Shown: positions 13,901-25,965 of the stretch, in pieces | Position numbering within the stretch: the stretch's first letter is position 1 | Layout: each line of letters starts with the position of its first letter | NCBI GenBank assembly: GCA_012295275.1 | Contig: CM022678.1 | Location: 12,734,592-12,798,591 of the forward strand | DNA: 64,000 nt | Reading direction: 5' to 3' | Source: Chrysomallon squamiferum | Lineage: Eukaryota > Mollusca > Gastropoda > Neomphalida > Peltospiridae | Notes under the pieces: generated by a model | What the model saw: the letters and a program-made list of their open reading frames with translations, nothing else | What the model was told of the DNA's origin: nothing | Databases searched by the model: none | Position numbers and translations under genes: made by a program

Positions 13901-16900
13901 TTGTACAGATTAACCAGTGACTTACTTTTATGAATGCCTTTTCAGTTAAAACTTTTGGAGGAAGAAAGCCATAACCTCTCAAGTTATTTGTTGTTATCAT
14001 TAGATTTGTGCATCTTGGGCACTGACCTCTTGAATAATAAAATGCACTTCTTTTGTATAATTCCAGTTTCAGGTCTGGTATTCCTATATGAATATGACCT
14101 TGGCAGCTCACTGTTTAACTAATTTCAGTCACACTTATAGCAGAGTCAGTTTTTGCTGACACAGACCTAATAATTAAAATATTGCCAACATGACAATGAA
14201 CGAAATGAATTGCTTTTCAAATTGCAACCTCAAGAAATAATAAATATACATGAAACAGAATGGCGTGTTAAGTTTCCTAATGTTGCTGATATTAAGCATA
14301 GAGTGTGAGATGGGATTCAGCTAGCAAAGGCTGTTCAAGATACACTGGACTTACTGATGCAGATTTCAAAAGAGGGAAACAATACTATAACATTTTCTGA
14401 GAGGGATGAAAACAAAAGTTATGAATGACACTGTTCCCTAACATATGTATAAAATGCATGTAAAAGAAGTGAAAATGCCAGTGAATATACATAAGCAATA
14501 TTTTAAAGAAAGGACTAGTGCTGAAAACAATAAAACAATCCTCATTTATTTAGATCAAACTTACCACTACACCTCGCTTCTGCAACTCATCACTGATGAC
14601 ATGGACATCAATGTTAAATTTCAAAGACAGTTGAGCACCACGTTGATCAGGGTCAGATGGTGTCAATATTTCAATATAAACTTCATCCAACTTTGGTCCA
14701 TTATTTGGCTGTTGATATTTTTTTTTTACAAGAAGTTCAAGGTAGCCAGTCAGAAGTACTGATTTTTTCCTCAGATCATCCATCGATGTTTTATTGAAAA
14801 TCTAAAAGCAACAAAATAAAACTGACTTGGAAACAAACAAATCTGAACACATGGTATGAATCAACTTTGTATTTTAAATTGTAAAGCATTTTACCAAAAC
14901 TTAAACTCATGACTACAATCAAAATATAAAATATAAACACATCTCTATGCACTCAATGTTTATTTCCATATTAAAAAATCTACACTGTAGAGAATAAATT
15001 CAAACACAAACAAAATATTTTGAAGATGTTTTAAGAAAAATACCTCAAAACTGGCTTTCAGTGGTGGACAGAGAAGACCAGGTGGATTGGAAACCCTATA
15101 ACCATATATTCCAGGACTCAGATCAATTTCTAAAATTTAATTATTTTGAAAAATATATTACCAAAAATCAGTCAAGTTATTAGGTGCTGATATTAACAAT
15201 TTGCATAGGCTTCAAAGATTTTTATAATATATGACATGAAAAACATTTGGCTCTTTTATAGTTCATTTTATCTTTAATATTTATTATTACTGTTTTTCTG
15301 AAGGTGCTCTAAAACTCCTGCAGTATTCATGAAATCAACAAAAATGCACAAAAATAAATAATTATTTAAAAAGTTGAATTTTAAAACAATTTTTTTTTTT
15401 TTTTTTTTTTGTCACTTAAATTTCATTGCTAACTCCTAAAAACATTATTAAAAAAATATTTAAGATATCTTACTGTTATCCATAACAAATCTAGTGTCTA
15501 TTCGGTGGCCCCACCATCCCACCAACTTTGGGAAATCATTCAAGCTATGTTTTTCATGGAGAAAAGCTCCAGCCAGACCACCAGCACTTGCACACATGTA
15601 CTGAAATTTTAAAACCAAAGAATTAAAAACTATTTAAATAGAGTTTTTATGTTATAAAAGAAGAAACTAAATCTTAAATTTCAAGGATATTTAAACAAAA
15701 TATAATTCACAAAATTCTAATATAAACAAATTAAAAAACACACATAAGTACATAATGAATATGGAATTGAAAAGATCAAAGAAGAAGTGTAATTAAAACA
15801 ATGTTCTGTTAATTATGTATTTTAATTAGTTATATAACTGAAAGAAAATCGTAATTAAAAAAGTTATTAAAAAGAAATTAAGTGAAAAAGGATATTAATT
15901 GTAACATACCTTCTGTTATTAATTGAAAAGTCCCCCCACCAAAAAAAAAAAAAAAAAGAAGGTAAAAGGATATTAGTTATACCATACCTTGTATGAACAC
16001 CAACAGGCAAAGTCAACTCCCCAATCATGTAAATACAATGGTACATTCCCTGCTGCATGTGCCATGTCCCACCCAACATAACAACCTTTAGCCTGCCCAG
16101 CTTTGGTTATCTCTTCTATGTCGAACAGCTGACCAGTGTAATATTGGACTCCAGACAAACATATCACTGCTATACTATCCCCTTCTTCTTCTATTTTCTT
16201 CAAAATGTCTTCTGTTTGAAGAGTGGCTTCACCCTGGATTTTAATTTATGTATATTGACAAGTAATCATGCAATTGTGTGAGATTCTAAAATAACAAACA
16301 CAAGACACTCCTTACTTTGTCTTTAATAAACCTACTAGTTCAAAATTAAGGCATAGTTTTGTTACTGCATTCAATAGAATAACAGGTTGCAGAATCAGAC
16401 TGTGCATCATTTGTCTTCTTTCAACTTCAAGATTGATAATATTTTAAAAAAGATGTGTAATAGACTTATTAACTAAATATTATAATCAAAATCATTTTAT
16501 AATATATATTTAGAAAAAAAAACTTTTTTTTTTTAAACTTTTATACTTATTAACTATATTACTAACCTCTCTTGGTTCTAGACAGACCAGACTAGTTTTA
16601 GGATCATAACCATGTAAACGTATTTGGCTTTCAAAAGCATACTGAAAATTAAACATTTTTCAGAAAATAAAATCCTTTGATAAACATTATTACATAATGC
16701 TATTATGTTTCGTTGTGGTTTCCACACAAAAAGAACTAATGTAAACTATTTAAATACAATTTGTTCATAATAACTAAAATTTTAATAAAAAGAATGTCTG
16801 TATTTAAAACATTTTGAATTTAATATGAATTTACATAATTAAATTATCTCTAACATTTTATAACTTAATATGAATTTTTTGATGTTGTAATTTTAGAAAT

Positions 16901-19900
16901 GTTTTATAATTGTTATTATTTACAAATAATGCTCAAGTTAGGCATGAGAGTAATCATTCACTATTTTATTATTTTTAACATACATGATCTGATGGAAATG
17001 CTTTGCCTTCACACATAATTTTGTGTCGTGATTTTGATGGTCGATAGAAAGAGACCTGTAAAAAATAAATAGAAAAGTCAGAAAATCTAGCATTTTTATA
17101 TTTTTAAATAACTACAAAGCCACTAATAAAAATGTTATTTAAAAACTTTTTTACATGATATAACAGAAATAAGTTCATTCTGTTCATTAATTAAAAACTG
17201 ATGTCTTATTTACAGGAGATACTAATTTACATTATAAAAAAATACATATTTAATCTTAATCAAGTTTTTTTTAACAATCCACTTAGTATTTTTACTACTG
17301 AATGGCAAAAAATATGAGTGAAGATAAAAACAAAATTTTAATACAAACCAACAATAAATGTAGATTGACAGTTAAGCCATTCATTATGGCTACTTCTCCT
17401 TTTTTACCTCCTGAAAGAAAGTAAAAAAATGCCAGCTTACATAAAAATCACTTTTCTAAAACAAATACATTGAAATTTAAAAACAAAAAACAAAAAATTT
17501 GAAATCTATCAGAACAAAATAAAAGTCCAAAAAATTACAAACCATAATAATCAAAAAAAGTATTTATCACTGTATCTTTAAATAAATTAAAAATTAATAT
17601 AACGTCATTCTTTTATTATCCTTTTACACATTTATACCAATACAATATAACAAAGTTGAAAAAATAACATCTGTCAGGAAACTTCAAATGTTTTTTGAGC
17701 AAACATTTATTAAAAAAATAAAAATAAAAATATTAAAGCAAAAAGAAATGAATAAAAAACACAATAATACAAAATCCAAATGACAAAACATATACTTGTT
17801 AAGAGAATTACACAACCAAAAAATGACAAAGGAAAAAGTCAAGGTAAAAATTTCAAACTAAGTTGTGAAGTTATATGTAAGTAGAACTGCATGCATGCTT
17901 AAGTAGTTTATACATTAATAAGGTTAGATATTGAAACATGCATAATATATTGTTTTTAAATTTTATAATTACAGAATTTCTAAAACATGATGATGATGTA
18001 AACATTACAATTTTTTTTTAATGTATAAAATTATAAATAAAAAAATTAAAGAATTAGAGTAGTCTGAAATTAAATTAAACTTTTAAATGAATTTTTGTTG
18101 TATTTAAGCATATTTTGAGATATCTCAATTCTGGACATCTAAGCATTTGTCTGAAAATCAATAAATGAAACATAAGTAATCTTAGTTTATAAATTCTAGA
18201 TTGTTAACTTGCAAAAACTCAAACCACTGCAAACACAAATACAACCTCATAAAACTAATTTTAGGCACAAATTTGTATCCTTAAAACTAAACACTAAAAT
18301 AAAAATAGCTAACATAGCAAGAGTGACTATACTAGCACAGTTTATACTTTGTCTTTAGAATGTGATTAAACTCTTATCATTACTTAATGCCCTGTAGGTG
18401 GAAAAAATAATAAAGAAACTGATGCAGTGAAATTACTGAACTGATGGTGCATGGACATCACATATCTTTCATCTAAAAAGCCAATATAGCTGCCTCAAGC
18501 TGCAAGTGCAATGCCTGATGCAACCAGGCTTGCATAATTTTATAGTAATAAAACTGCAAACCTTGGAATAATACCAATTTTAATAATAATAATTATAAAC
18601 ATTTTTTTTTTTTTAAATTTAAAATAAAAAAAAAACACTGAGAAAGAAAGAACAGAGAAACAAAAATGCTGACAAAATGTTTTTAAAACTAAAATAGTAG
18701 AAATAGACTCCATTAGTGAATATAGGCATACATCTAACAAGTAGATCACAATAAATAAATAAATAAATAAATAAAAATAATAATAATAATAATAATAATC
18801 ATCATCATCATCAAAATCTGGCATTAAGAATGATAAGAGTAAAAATTAAATCAAAATCAAAGACAAAATATTCTGTGCTACTCACCAACCAGTCGCGCCA
18901 TATCCAAATCTAAACATTCATCACAAAATGCCCATGGAAGAACACCTTCCCTATGACCTTGAACTCCTCTACAAGTAATAGAAAGAAAAAAAAAGTCCAA
19001 AACAATTGTCTTTTTGTTACCTTTGAACCTGAAGAGCCAAACAAAAGTGACCTGTCATATGTCCAGGATGTCCTCTACAATTAAAAAAAATAATAATAAA
19101 TTTGCTTAAACTTTTACTCCTAAAATTACTTATTTTTACTGCATTTAATTTTAATATTTTTTTTGTTGTTGTTGCCGTTTTCTTTCTTCTTTTTTTTTTG
19201 TTATTTGTGTTTTGCTAATTCATGGCTGAATGGCTGGTTGTAAAAATACTGTAGAAGAAGCATTTTATTTTGGGAAGGTCAACAAACATTCATTTTGTTT
19301 TTTAATCCTCTTACACTTTACTGATACATTCAAGATGTAAACAGATGTGTTCCTGGTAACAGTTTCCATTATTTATAAGGTTTACCTTTTTTTAATTTGG
19401 TAACATATTGAACAGTTTATCAACATTATCTTGTAAATCTAAATGTACATACATCATTAATTTATGACCATGTGGGATCCTGCAAATTGGTTGCAAGTTG
19501 ATCTGGACAGAAGTCAAACATTTATATTTATAAAATCTATATTATTGTATGTACAGTACTGTATGTAATCATATTATCTCATCCTATTAAATCATACATA
19601 TGTATAATTTATTATTTTTTTCAGTAAATCTTTTAATTAGTTTAATTCAAACATTTCACATTACAATGTGCTGAATACTTGCTTGTTTGTTTTTCTTTAA
19701 ATTACATTTCATAGCACAAACTAATGCCACTGTCACATAGCAAGTCAAAGTCAAACAGTTGTAACCTGACAACTATATTTATAAATATAAATGTTCTGGA
19801 TACATCAAAACAAGATATTAAATTCAAATTACTAAGAATTATTATTTGTCTTGCAGCTGTATGAAATGTTATTCTTCTTATAATATTAAAAAAATAATCT

Positions 19901-22635
19901 TATACTATGAAATGAAAGTAGGGGGAAAACAACAACTCAAATGCACAGAAAAATTTCAGTTGTACCACAGATAAATAGCAATATCATTTATCCTAAACAC
20001 TGTTAATTTTATAGTTTCTTTCTATTAGGAATAAATATTAATGAAATTATTATTAATGATTTAGATCTATATAATTTTAAAAAAATCTCTCGTTAAATAC
20101 AAGATATTAATAAAGAAAAAGTTGAAGGAAAATGTTTATGTATTTCTGAACAAAAAATTCAGTAAAATTAAATTTCACCTTTTGATTGATATTAATCAAT
20201 TATTTCCTAAACATGTAAGATTCCAATGAAGAAAGAAACAAACAAAAAAATAAATAAAATAAAAAATAAGGAAAAAAGCAGAACTCAAGACAGGTAAAAT
20301 ATAATACAGGTAAAAACTTACACTTCAGTATCAATTTTCATATTATTTATTAAATTTAAATCTTTATTGCAGCACTGCAATTAAATTATGTTAAAGCATA
20401 AAATAAGTTTTAAGTTGTTTTTAATCAAAATATTGCAATTATTCATATATAATAATCACTTAATTAGTTAAAATTGGTATTGTTTATTTTTTTTCAATTA
20501 AGACCATGCAATTTTTTTACCAAGACCTCAAATATGCTCAACAAAATGCAATGCAAAATGTTAATAGGACAAACATGCTGACAGACTATTGACAAACATT
20601 AATTTATATATCTACATACAATTATATTTTAATGACATTTTAAAACAGCAAGTTTTCTTTCTTTTTCTGAATTGAGAGCAATAAAGTCCAAAGGAAAAAG
20701 ATGTGTCTCTCTGCCATTATCTCTCACACACAGACACAGACATAGACACAGAACCACAGACACACACCAAGCATACATGTAAAAAAAAAAAAAAAAAGTT
20801 ATTCTTAACCAATAAAAATAGATAAAAATTAAAATAAAATGTTTAGCTAAGATGAAAGAATTCAGTATATGTTTATTTATCATAACAAACTCCACATTAA
20901 GAATTGTTAATATTAATATTCACCTATACCAACACCTGTTACTTTCATTTTTTCATAGCAGTAATTTTATGCTTTGTATCTAATGGAAATGTGATTATAA
21001 TTTGTTTTTGGTTTTTTTTTTGGTTTGGGGGTTTTTCATATATAAATAAACCATAATAAGAAAAGGCTAATAATTATGGGTCTCGCATTCATAATACTCA
21101 CCAACAATCTTAGCTAGGTCACTGTCCAAACATTCATCACACATTGCCCAGGGAAGGTCTCCATTAAAATGACCCTCCACAGCCCTGGGTGAGATAACAT
21201 ACAGTATATTTAATATCTCCTAGGTGACACAATATCAAAGATATACTGGTGGCTCTTGTGAATTAAAAATGTACAACAATATTGTATTTTGTTGTTTGTG
21301 GTTTAGACAATGGGCTATATACTAATTAATATTCCAGTATTATTTTAATCCAGGACATACATGAATAGACTAGTGTACATTTCAAGTGACAAATTTAAAA
21401 ATACATAAATAATTTAGTGTCTTATGGGCTAGTTAGCATTATATTAGATTTCTGTGGCTTAAGATAAAGTAATAAAATATGAGGCTGAAATAATTTTTGC
21501 AGACTTAACCATGAAATTTACTGCACAGTGCAACATCTTATATTACACTTGCTCTGAAATACTACACTAATGACATATGAACTCATACGTCAGTGAAAAA
21601 AGGAACAACTAAAACAAAAGTCTTTTGTTTCATTATATTATGGCTGAATATGATACTTTGAAACAGATCCACTGGAGTTTTGAAACAATAAAATAAAAAT
21701 AAAATATAAAATAATAACAATCTTAAAATAAATAGCATAATGTTTTTACTGGCTGACGGAAAAATAAAAAATAAGAAAAATGAAAAAAAAAAACATTTTT
21801 CTGAAACTATCTGCTAATAAAAAAAATAATTATAAAATGAAATAAATGAACATTAAAGATATAAATATCAGGCTAGCAAATTCATAAACCCAATTTTTAG
21901 TACATATTATGAATTAATCACTAAATTTAAATCTAGAACAGCAATGCAAAAACAAGATAGAATCAATTAAAGAAAAGTTAAAAAAAAAAGTAAAAAAAAG
22001 AAAAGCAAGACAAAACAAGAAACTACATGCAAAAACAGCCTAAATATCTACATCTAATACATTAGTAAAAATGAAGCATATATTTAAACTTTTTTTTGTG
22101 TAGTCTACACATTAGTCTTATGAAGACAAAATCATCTTCACAACTATTTTAAGGATTTACTCACTAGCTAGTAATTTAGCAAACTTTAGGTGTTGAGAAA
22201 TAAAAAAGTATGTAAATTTTTTCATGTAGGAAATTTATTTTGAAAACTATGGATATATCTGAATTAGTTATTTTTAACTATACAAATACAGAATTACTTA
22301 CAGTTTGGCCCACTTGTCTAACTCAATATCCATAAACATTTTAGTTTTTTTTGGACAAAGACCAAGTGAGTTGCCACAGAAATAAACACAGTCATCCTCT
22401 GGATCCACAAGAGATAAATCAGCTAAAAAATATATATATTATATTAAAAAATAAAAATAAAAATATATTAATGAGTAAAACTACATTTATAAAATACATA
22501 ATCAAATGGATAAAATGTTAGATAAAATTTGTTATTTATATTTTTAATAGAATATTTGAAAAGCAAAAAAAAAAGGAAAATAAACATATTGAAAAAAAAA
22601 AGTTTAAATGGAAAGGAATGAACATATTACTAATG

Positions 22636-22677
<42 letters not shown>

Positions 22678-24293
22678 GTATAAAATCACAATGTTAATTC
22701 CATCTATATTAATAACAATATTTTGGATCTAATTGCTGATTTTCTTTCATATTGCTACCTCGTTAAGAATAAAGTGATTGTGGCACCAAGCACAACTCAA
22801 GCCTGTGCCCTAACCATGAGCAAAAGCTTTAATCTTGGCCCATGTTTGAACCTGATAAACTGTTGGAACTTTGAAACTATTACAAAGTACAGCTGAAAAT
22901 ATAATCAAAAATTAAGATTAGTGGAAGAATCACTTTATTCTTAATGGGGCCAGAGATATAAAGGAAAATGAGCACTTTGTCAAAAATTTGTGTTGTGAAT
23001 TCTCTAACTGGAATTTATCTCTGACAGTTTGTGTGTGTGTGCAATGAATACCTTTCAAATAATTTTATTTTCATTTTTTTATATATATGATTGGAAAGTG
23101 AACTTCTAAACTGAGAAAAGCTATTTTCTGATAGTCTTTTATAAACTAGACAACCATCATTATTAACTTCAAACATATAATACAAATCTGTAGAGAAAAG
23201 CTTTAAATGACCAAAAAGTTAACTTATATTAGTACTAAGGTTTTTTTAATGACAATAACTCTTGAAGTTTGTGGATTTACAATATTTTACTGTAGCCATC
23301 TATAATACTCATAAAAACAATTATACAAATTAACAGATGAAAGAAACTTAAAAATAGTTCTGGTAAAATACTAGAATGAACAAAGCACCACATGAATCTA
23401 ATTTGCTACATGATACAAGATTGGGAATCATGATCATTTTAGAGATGTGAAGTAACATATAGGCATAAGCCACTTCATGTCCCTTTCAGATCAATGCTCA
23501 GATCACTTACACTGCCATATCAGATGCATTTCATTTTGGGATAGACTGAAGCACAATCTCATCAATAGATGCATCAGTCTGAATTTTCTACAGATTATTA
23601 AAATAATTATATGTATACATATCTTTAAATTGTGATGTCCTTTAAGAGAAAACTTTGTTTGAATAAAGTGAGTAAAATTGATCTTTTCCCAAAACAAAAC
23701 GCACTCAAAATTACTCAAAACAGTCAGTAGAACAATTGTTCAAGCAAAATCAAGTTGAAAGATAAGAGAAAAATCTTTTGGACTAATGTTTGAATTCAAC
23801 TGCCATTTGCATCAGGCTGGGGGGGTTCTTTTACGCTGTGGGGTGTGAGAACAGTGACACAGATGTACCTATAGTACTGTACAAGGTACAAGTCTGACTG
23901 GGAATTGTACTTTGTAGCTGAATATATTCATTTTAATTAAAAGTGGATTTGTTTTTGATATATAATGTTACATGTGAAAAGAGGAGGAAAAAATAAATAA
24001 TTGTACAAACTGTACTGCAACATAATTGTTATAAAAATTGTTATAAAAAAAAAATAATTGTTAAAAGATTTGTAAAAAAAAAATATATATTATTATAAAA
24101 AAAGATTTCTAGCTTAAATGAGCAACTCACTGTGTGCAAGGTCTTTCATTTTGGGATAGAAAAAGTCATCTCGTAGAAAATGAAGTTTATCTTGTTTATC
24201 CATGTACAATGCAAACTGAAGATCGTTAACATCATAACCCAGTTCATTAGCAACTGAAACTAATTCCTCAGCAGGATGATTTTTTGAAGCCAT
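10905..24293 (-). CDS. KYNU: Kynureninase (PLP-dependent L-kynurenine hydrolase)
   Basis: Coding exons in transcript order: 24131-24293, 22302-22422, then 21102-21184 or 18886-18968 (alternatives), 17349-17410, 16984-17055, 16567-16641, 15988-16233, 15474-15600, 15044-15129, 14565-14801, 10905-11030. They sum to 1398 nt, 465 aa, the same length as human KYNU. The enzyme (EC 3.7.1.3) cleaves kynurenine and 3-hydroxykynurenine to anthranilates and alanine in tryptophan breakdown. Visible motifs: FCGNSLGL near 76, EGH (His100, human His102), AFPSDH near 162, [18 protein letters not shown] with the PLP lysine at 274, LVGWWGH, VSNPP (Asn331, human Asn333) and RVAPVPLY near the C-terminus. Oddity: the motif after the lysine is YMCASAGG where human has YLNAGAGG. 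The chosen start gives [11 protein letters not shown]; upstream exons may extend it. Confidence 0.95.
11953..12115. repeat. Dispersed repeat, copy 2
   Basis: It matches 9770-9912 in an ordered set of blocks, with small insertions. It lies inside the last kynureninase intron. The sharing suggests an interspersed mobile element whose type could not be identified. Confidence 0.5.
12600..12960 (+). mobile_element. Decayed retroelement fragment, GIY-YIG-like C-terminus
   Basis: One frame carries SKNVVYYVK. After a frame change, the stretch [24 protein letters not shown], and a KQMENS/DSNE segment follows, with stops where the family usually has other residues. This order (SKNVVY, then R..RHK.DIPV..HFN..H, then a basic/acidic segment) resembles the GIY-YIG nuclease end of Penelope-like and related retroelements. 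It has at least three stops and one frameshift and is not functional. Assignment is tentative. Confidence 0.4.
18886..18968 (-). CDS. KYNU: KYNU alternative exon 3b
   Basis: The acceptor is CTTGTAG and the donor GTGAGT. In phase with exon 2 it reads [15 protein letters not shown], then [14 protein letters not shown]. It is a homologous second version of exon 3a, 2.1 kb further along the transcript. It is open, keeps the GH motif, and has the same 83-nt length. Confidence 0.83.
21102..21184 (-). CDS. KYNU: KYNU alternative exon 3a
   Basis: The acceptor is CACCCAG and the donor GTGAGT. Joined to exon 2 (ending CT) it reads [15 protein letters not shown] and continues through [14 protein letters not shown], aligning with human AAYGHEVGKRPW. 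It has 83 nt, the same length and phase as exon 3b at 18886-18968, with 17 of 27 complete residues identical. Confidence 0.85.
22630..22676. repeat. (AT)n microsatellite
   Basis: An uninterrupted AT dinucleotide run in the first main intron of kynureninase. Confidence 0.95.
22763..22944. mobile_element. TTAA-flanked inverted-repeat element (MITE-like)
   Basis: A 17-bp perfect inverted repeat: ttaagaataaagtgatt at 22763-22779 and aatcactttattcttaa at 22928-22944. The 182-bp interior has no open frame. Both ends carry TTAA, the target duplicated by piggyBac-type elements, so this may be a small non-autonomous DNA transposon. If TTAA is the target duplication, the terminal repeat is 13 bp. It lies in a kynureninase intron. 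Confidence 0.5.
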
Positions 24294-24702
24294 TACTGTA
24301 ACTAAATATGAAACAAAATTAATTTAGAAAACAAAAAACGGTACAATGTACATAAATATATAATATATAAAATTTACAAAATGATAAAATTGTATGTGCC
24401 AGTTATGATTATCATTATAGTTAAAGCTTCATTCGGTGTAGATCATATACCAAAGTAGCACCCTTTATTTACTTAATTAATAACGGTTAATAATAACTTG
24501 TTAATTAATATAGTCATGAAAAAATATAGCAAATATTAATCTTATTAATTAGTCTGTAGAGTTATTGTTGTTATTATTATTATATAATTCAATAGTTACC
24601 GTGTCGGGTGTAACTTTTTTCAGTAACTATACACATGATAATCGATAGGTCACTTACACTTTAAGTTTACGTTAAATATCGTTATGACTTCAAATAGATC
24701 AT

Positions 24703-24703
24703 T

Positions 24704-24750
<47 letters not shown>
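24703..24750. repeat. (AT)n microsatellite
   Basis: About 42 bp of TA repeat just downstream (gene orientation) of KYNU candidate exon 1B. Confidence 0.95.
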
Positions 24751-24751
<1 letters not shown>

Positions 24752-24850
24752 ATGTCAATAACTTGAACTCAATTTACTTATATGACGACGTATTTTTTCA
24801 ATTTAATAAAAATTTGCTGACCCGTAGAAAACAATTTGACCTACACTTAC

Positions 24851-24935
24851 CTTTAAGCCGCGTGGCACTCACTCTGCCGTTCAGGAAAAGCAGACGGCAA
24901 ATTTGTAATACGGTCTTGTCACGTGATGCGAGCAT
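24851..24935 (-). CDS. KYNU: Candidate KYNU alternative first exon 1B
   Basis: An ATG opens 28 codons, starting MLASRDKTVLQICRLLFLNG and followed by RVSATRLK, then a strong donor GTAAGTG in phase 1. The main coding exon is preceded by an acceptor (CATATTTAG, or TTACAG six bases later); both keep frame into VTVMASKN or VMASKN. The peptide has five Arg and two Lys against one Asp, and resembles a mitochondrial presequence. The alternative view is that this is 5' UTR with a chance open frame. Confidence 0.5.
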
Positions 24936-24938
24936 GTC

Positions 24939-24969
<31 letters not shown>

Positions 24970-25149
24970 AATATTCTGATTGAAATTACTTTCTTCTTCT
25001 TTTTTTTTTTGTTACCCCACGCTTACGGATTAGCCTTTTATGAGAAAAATGAGCATTTAATAATTTATGAAAAGTGAAACATTTGAATGTCAATATTAAA
25101 ATAACAGTTACATGAAGAATTTAAAGAGTAAATGTCTTGCAAAATAATA

Positions 25150-25162
25150 ATAATAAAAATAA

Positions 25163-25193
<31 letters not shown>

Positions 25194-25212
25194 AAAAAGA
25201 AGAAGAACAAAA
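25150..25212. repeat. (AAT)n/(GAA)n microsatellite
   Basis: Mixed AAT and then GAA trinucleotide repeats between KYNU candidate exons 1A and 1B. Confidence 0.9.
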
Positions 25213-25904
25213 ATATATATATACACATAAATTGACAATAACAACACACACACACAAATATATATCCAAAACAATTTTTTTAAATAAAATAAATAATTAT
25301 TATTCATTATTATTTTTGTTAATATTGCAAGAAAAAAAAAAAAAAAAAGATATGCAAATGTAAAAAAAAAAATTAGAATAATTATATATATCCTTTCAGT
25401 ATTGTAATTTTACAGCACAGAGTTGTTTGCGTATTTCAAAAAATAAAGAAGTAAAGAAATAAAAATATGATTAAAAATAACGAAACTATATTATCATATT
25501 CGTAGTTTATGCCCTTGCTCATGAATAACTAATTTTAAAACTATCTCTATCTGTATTTAATCTATCTATTTATCTGTCTATCTATCTATCTAACTACATG
25601 TCTATCTATCTATTTGTTGTCTTTTTTATTCAATCATTCGATGACTGTATCACTCGCTGTGGGGTGACAATCTAGTCTAGTCTTTGTGTGTGTTACAAAC
25701 AATCACTGATTGCTACTTCATACACTGATGAATGAACTGAAGTAAATATACAGTTAAAAAATAAAATATTAAAATAAACTGTTACAAATAGTTTTACTTC
25801 GAAATATTCAAACTTATGCCTGTCGTCACTTAGTGACTCACTATAATTTAACTTTCTGTTTAGTTAACATACAGATCCTGTATCACTATGATAATGAGAC
25901 TTAC

Positions 25905-25965
25905 CATTACAAGTAAGCACTGATAGAAGTCTTCCACACGATTTAAAACTGGTTGTTATGTACAT
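25905..25965 (-). CDS. KYNU: Candidate KYNU alternative first exon 1A
   Basis: An ATG opens 20 codons (MYITTSFKSCGRLLSVLTCN) ending at a GTAAGT donor in phase 1, the same phase as exon 1B, so it too would join in frame to the main kynureninase coding exon. It has basic and hydroxylated residues and no acidic ones. It may mark a second, upstream promoter. Confidence 0.42.

Larger units (their letters stand above)
11031..14564. other. KYNU: Large last intron of KYNU
   Basis: A 3.5-kb intron between kynureninase exons 10 and 11. It holds one copy of a dispersed repeat (11953-12115) and a decayed GIY-YIG-like fragment (about 12600-12960). Around 13200-14450 the sequence is less A/T-skewed than most introns here and may be old mobile-element sequence, but no family was recognised. 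Confidence 0.5.

Noticed and set aside
13842-14122. Overlapping open frames on both strands, 62 and 89 codons
   Set aside because: They lie in the last KYNU intron, have no recognisable domain or splice support, and overlap each other antisense.
15895-15990. A second copy of the KYNU exon 7 donor region about 77 bp downstream
   Set aside because: The intron start (AAGGTATG...TAATATCCTTTT) is duplicated, but the reading frame from the first donor stops within four codons, so the second donor cannot give a conserved protein.
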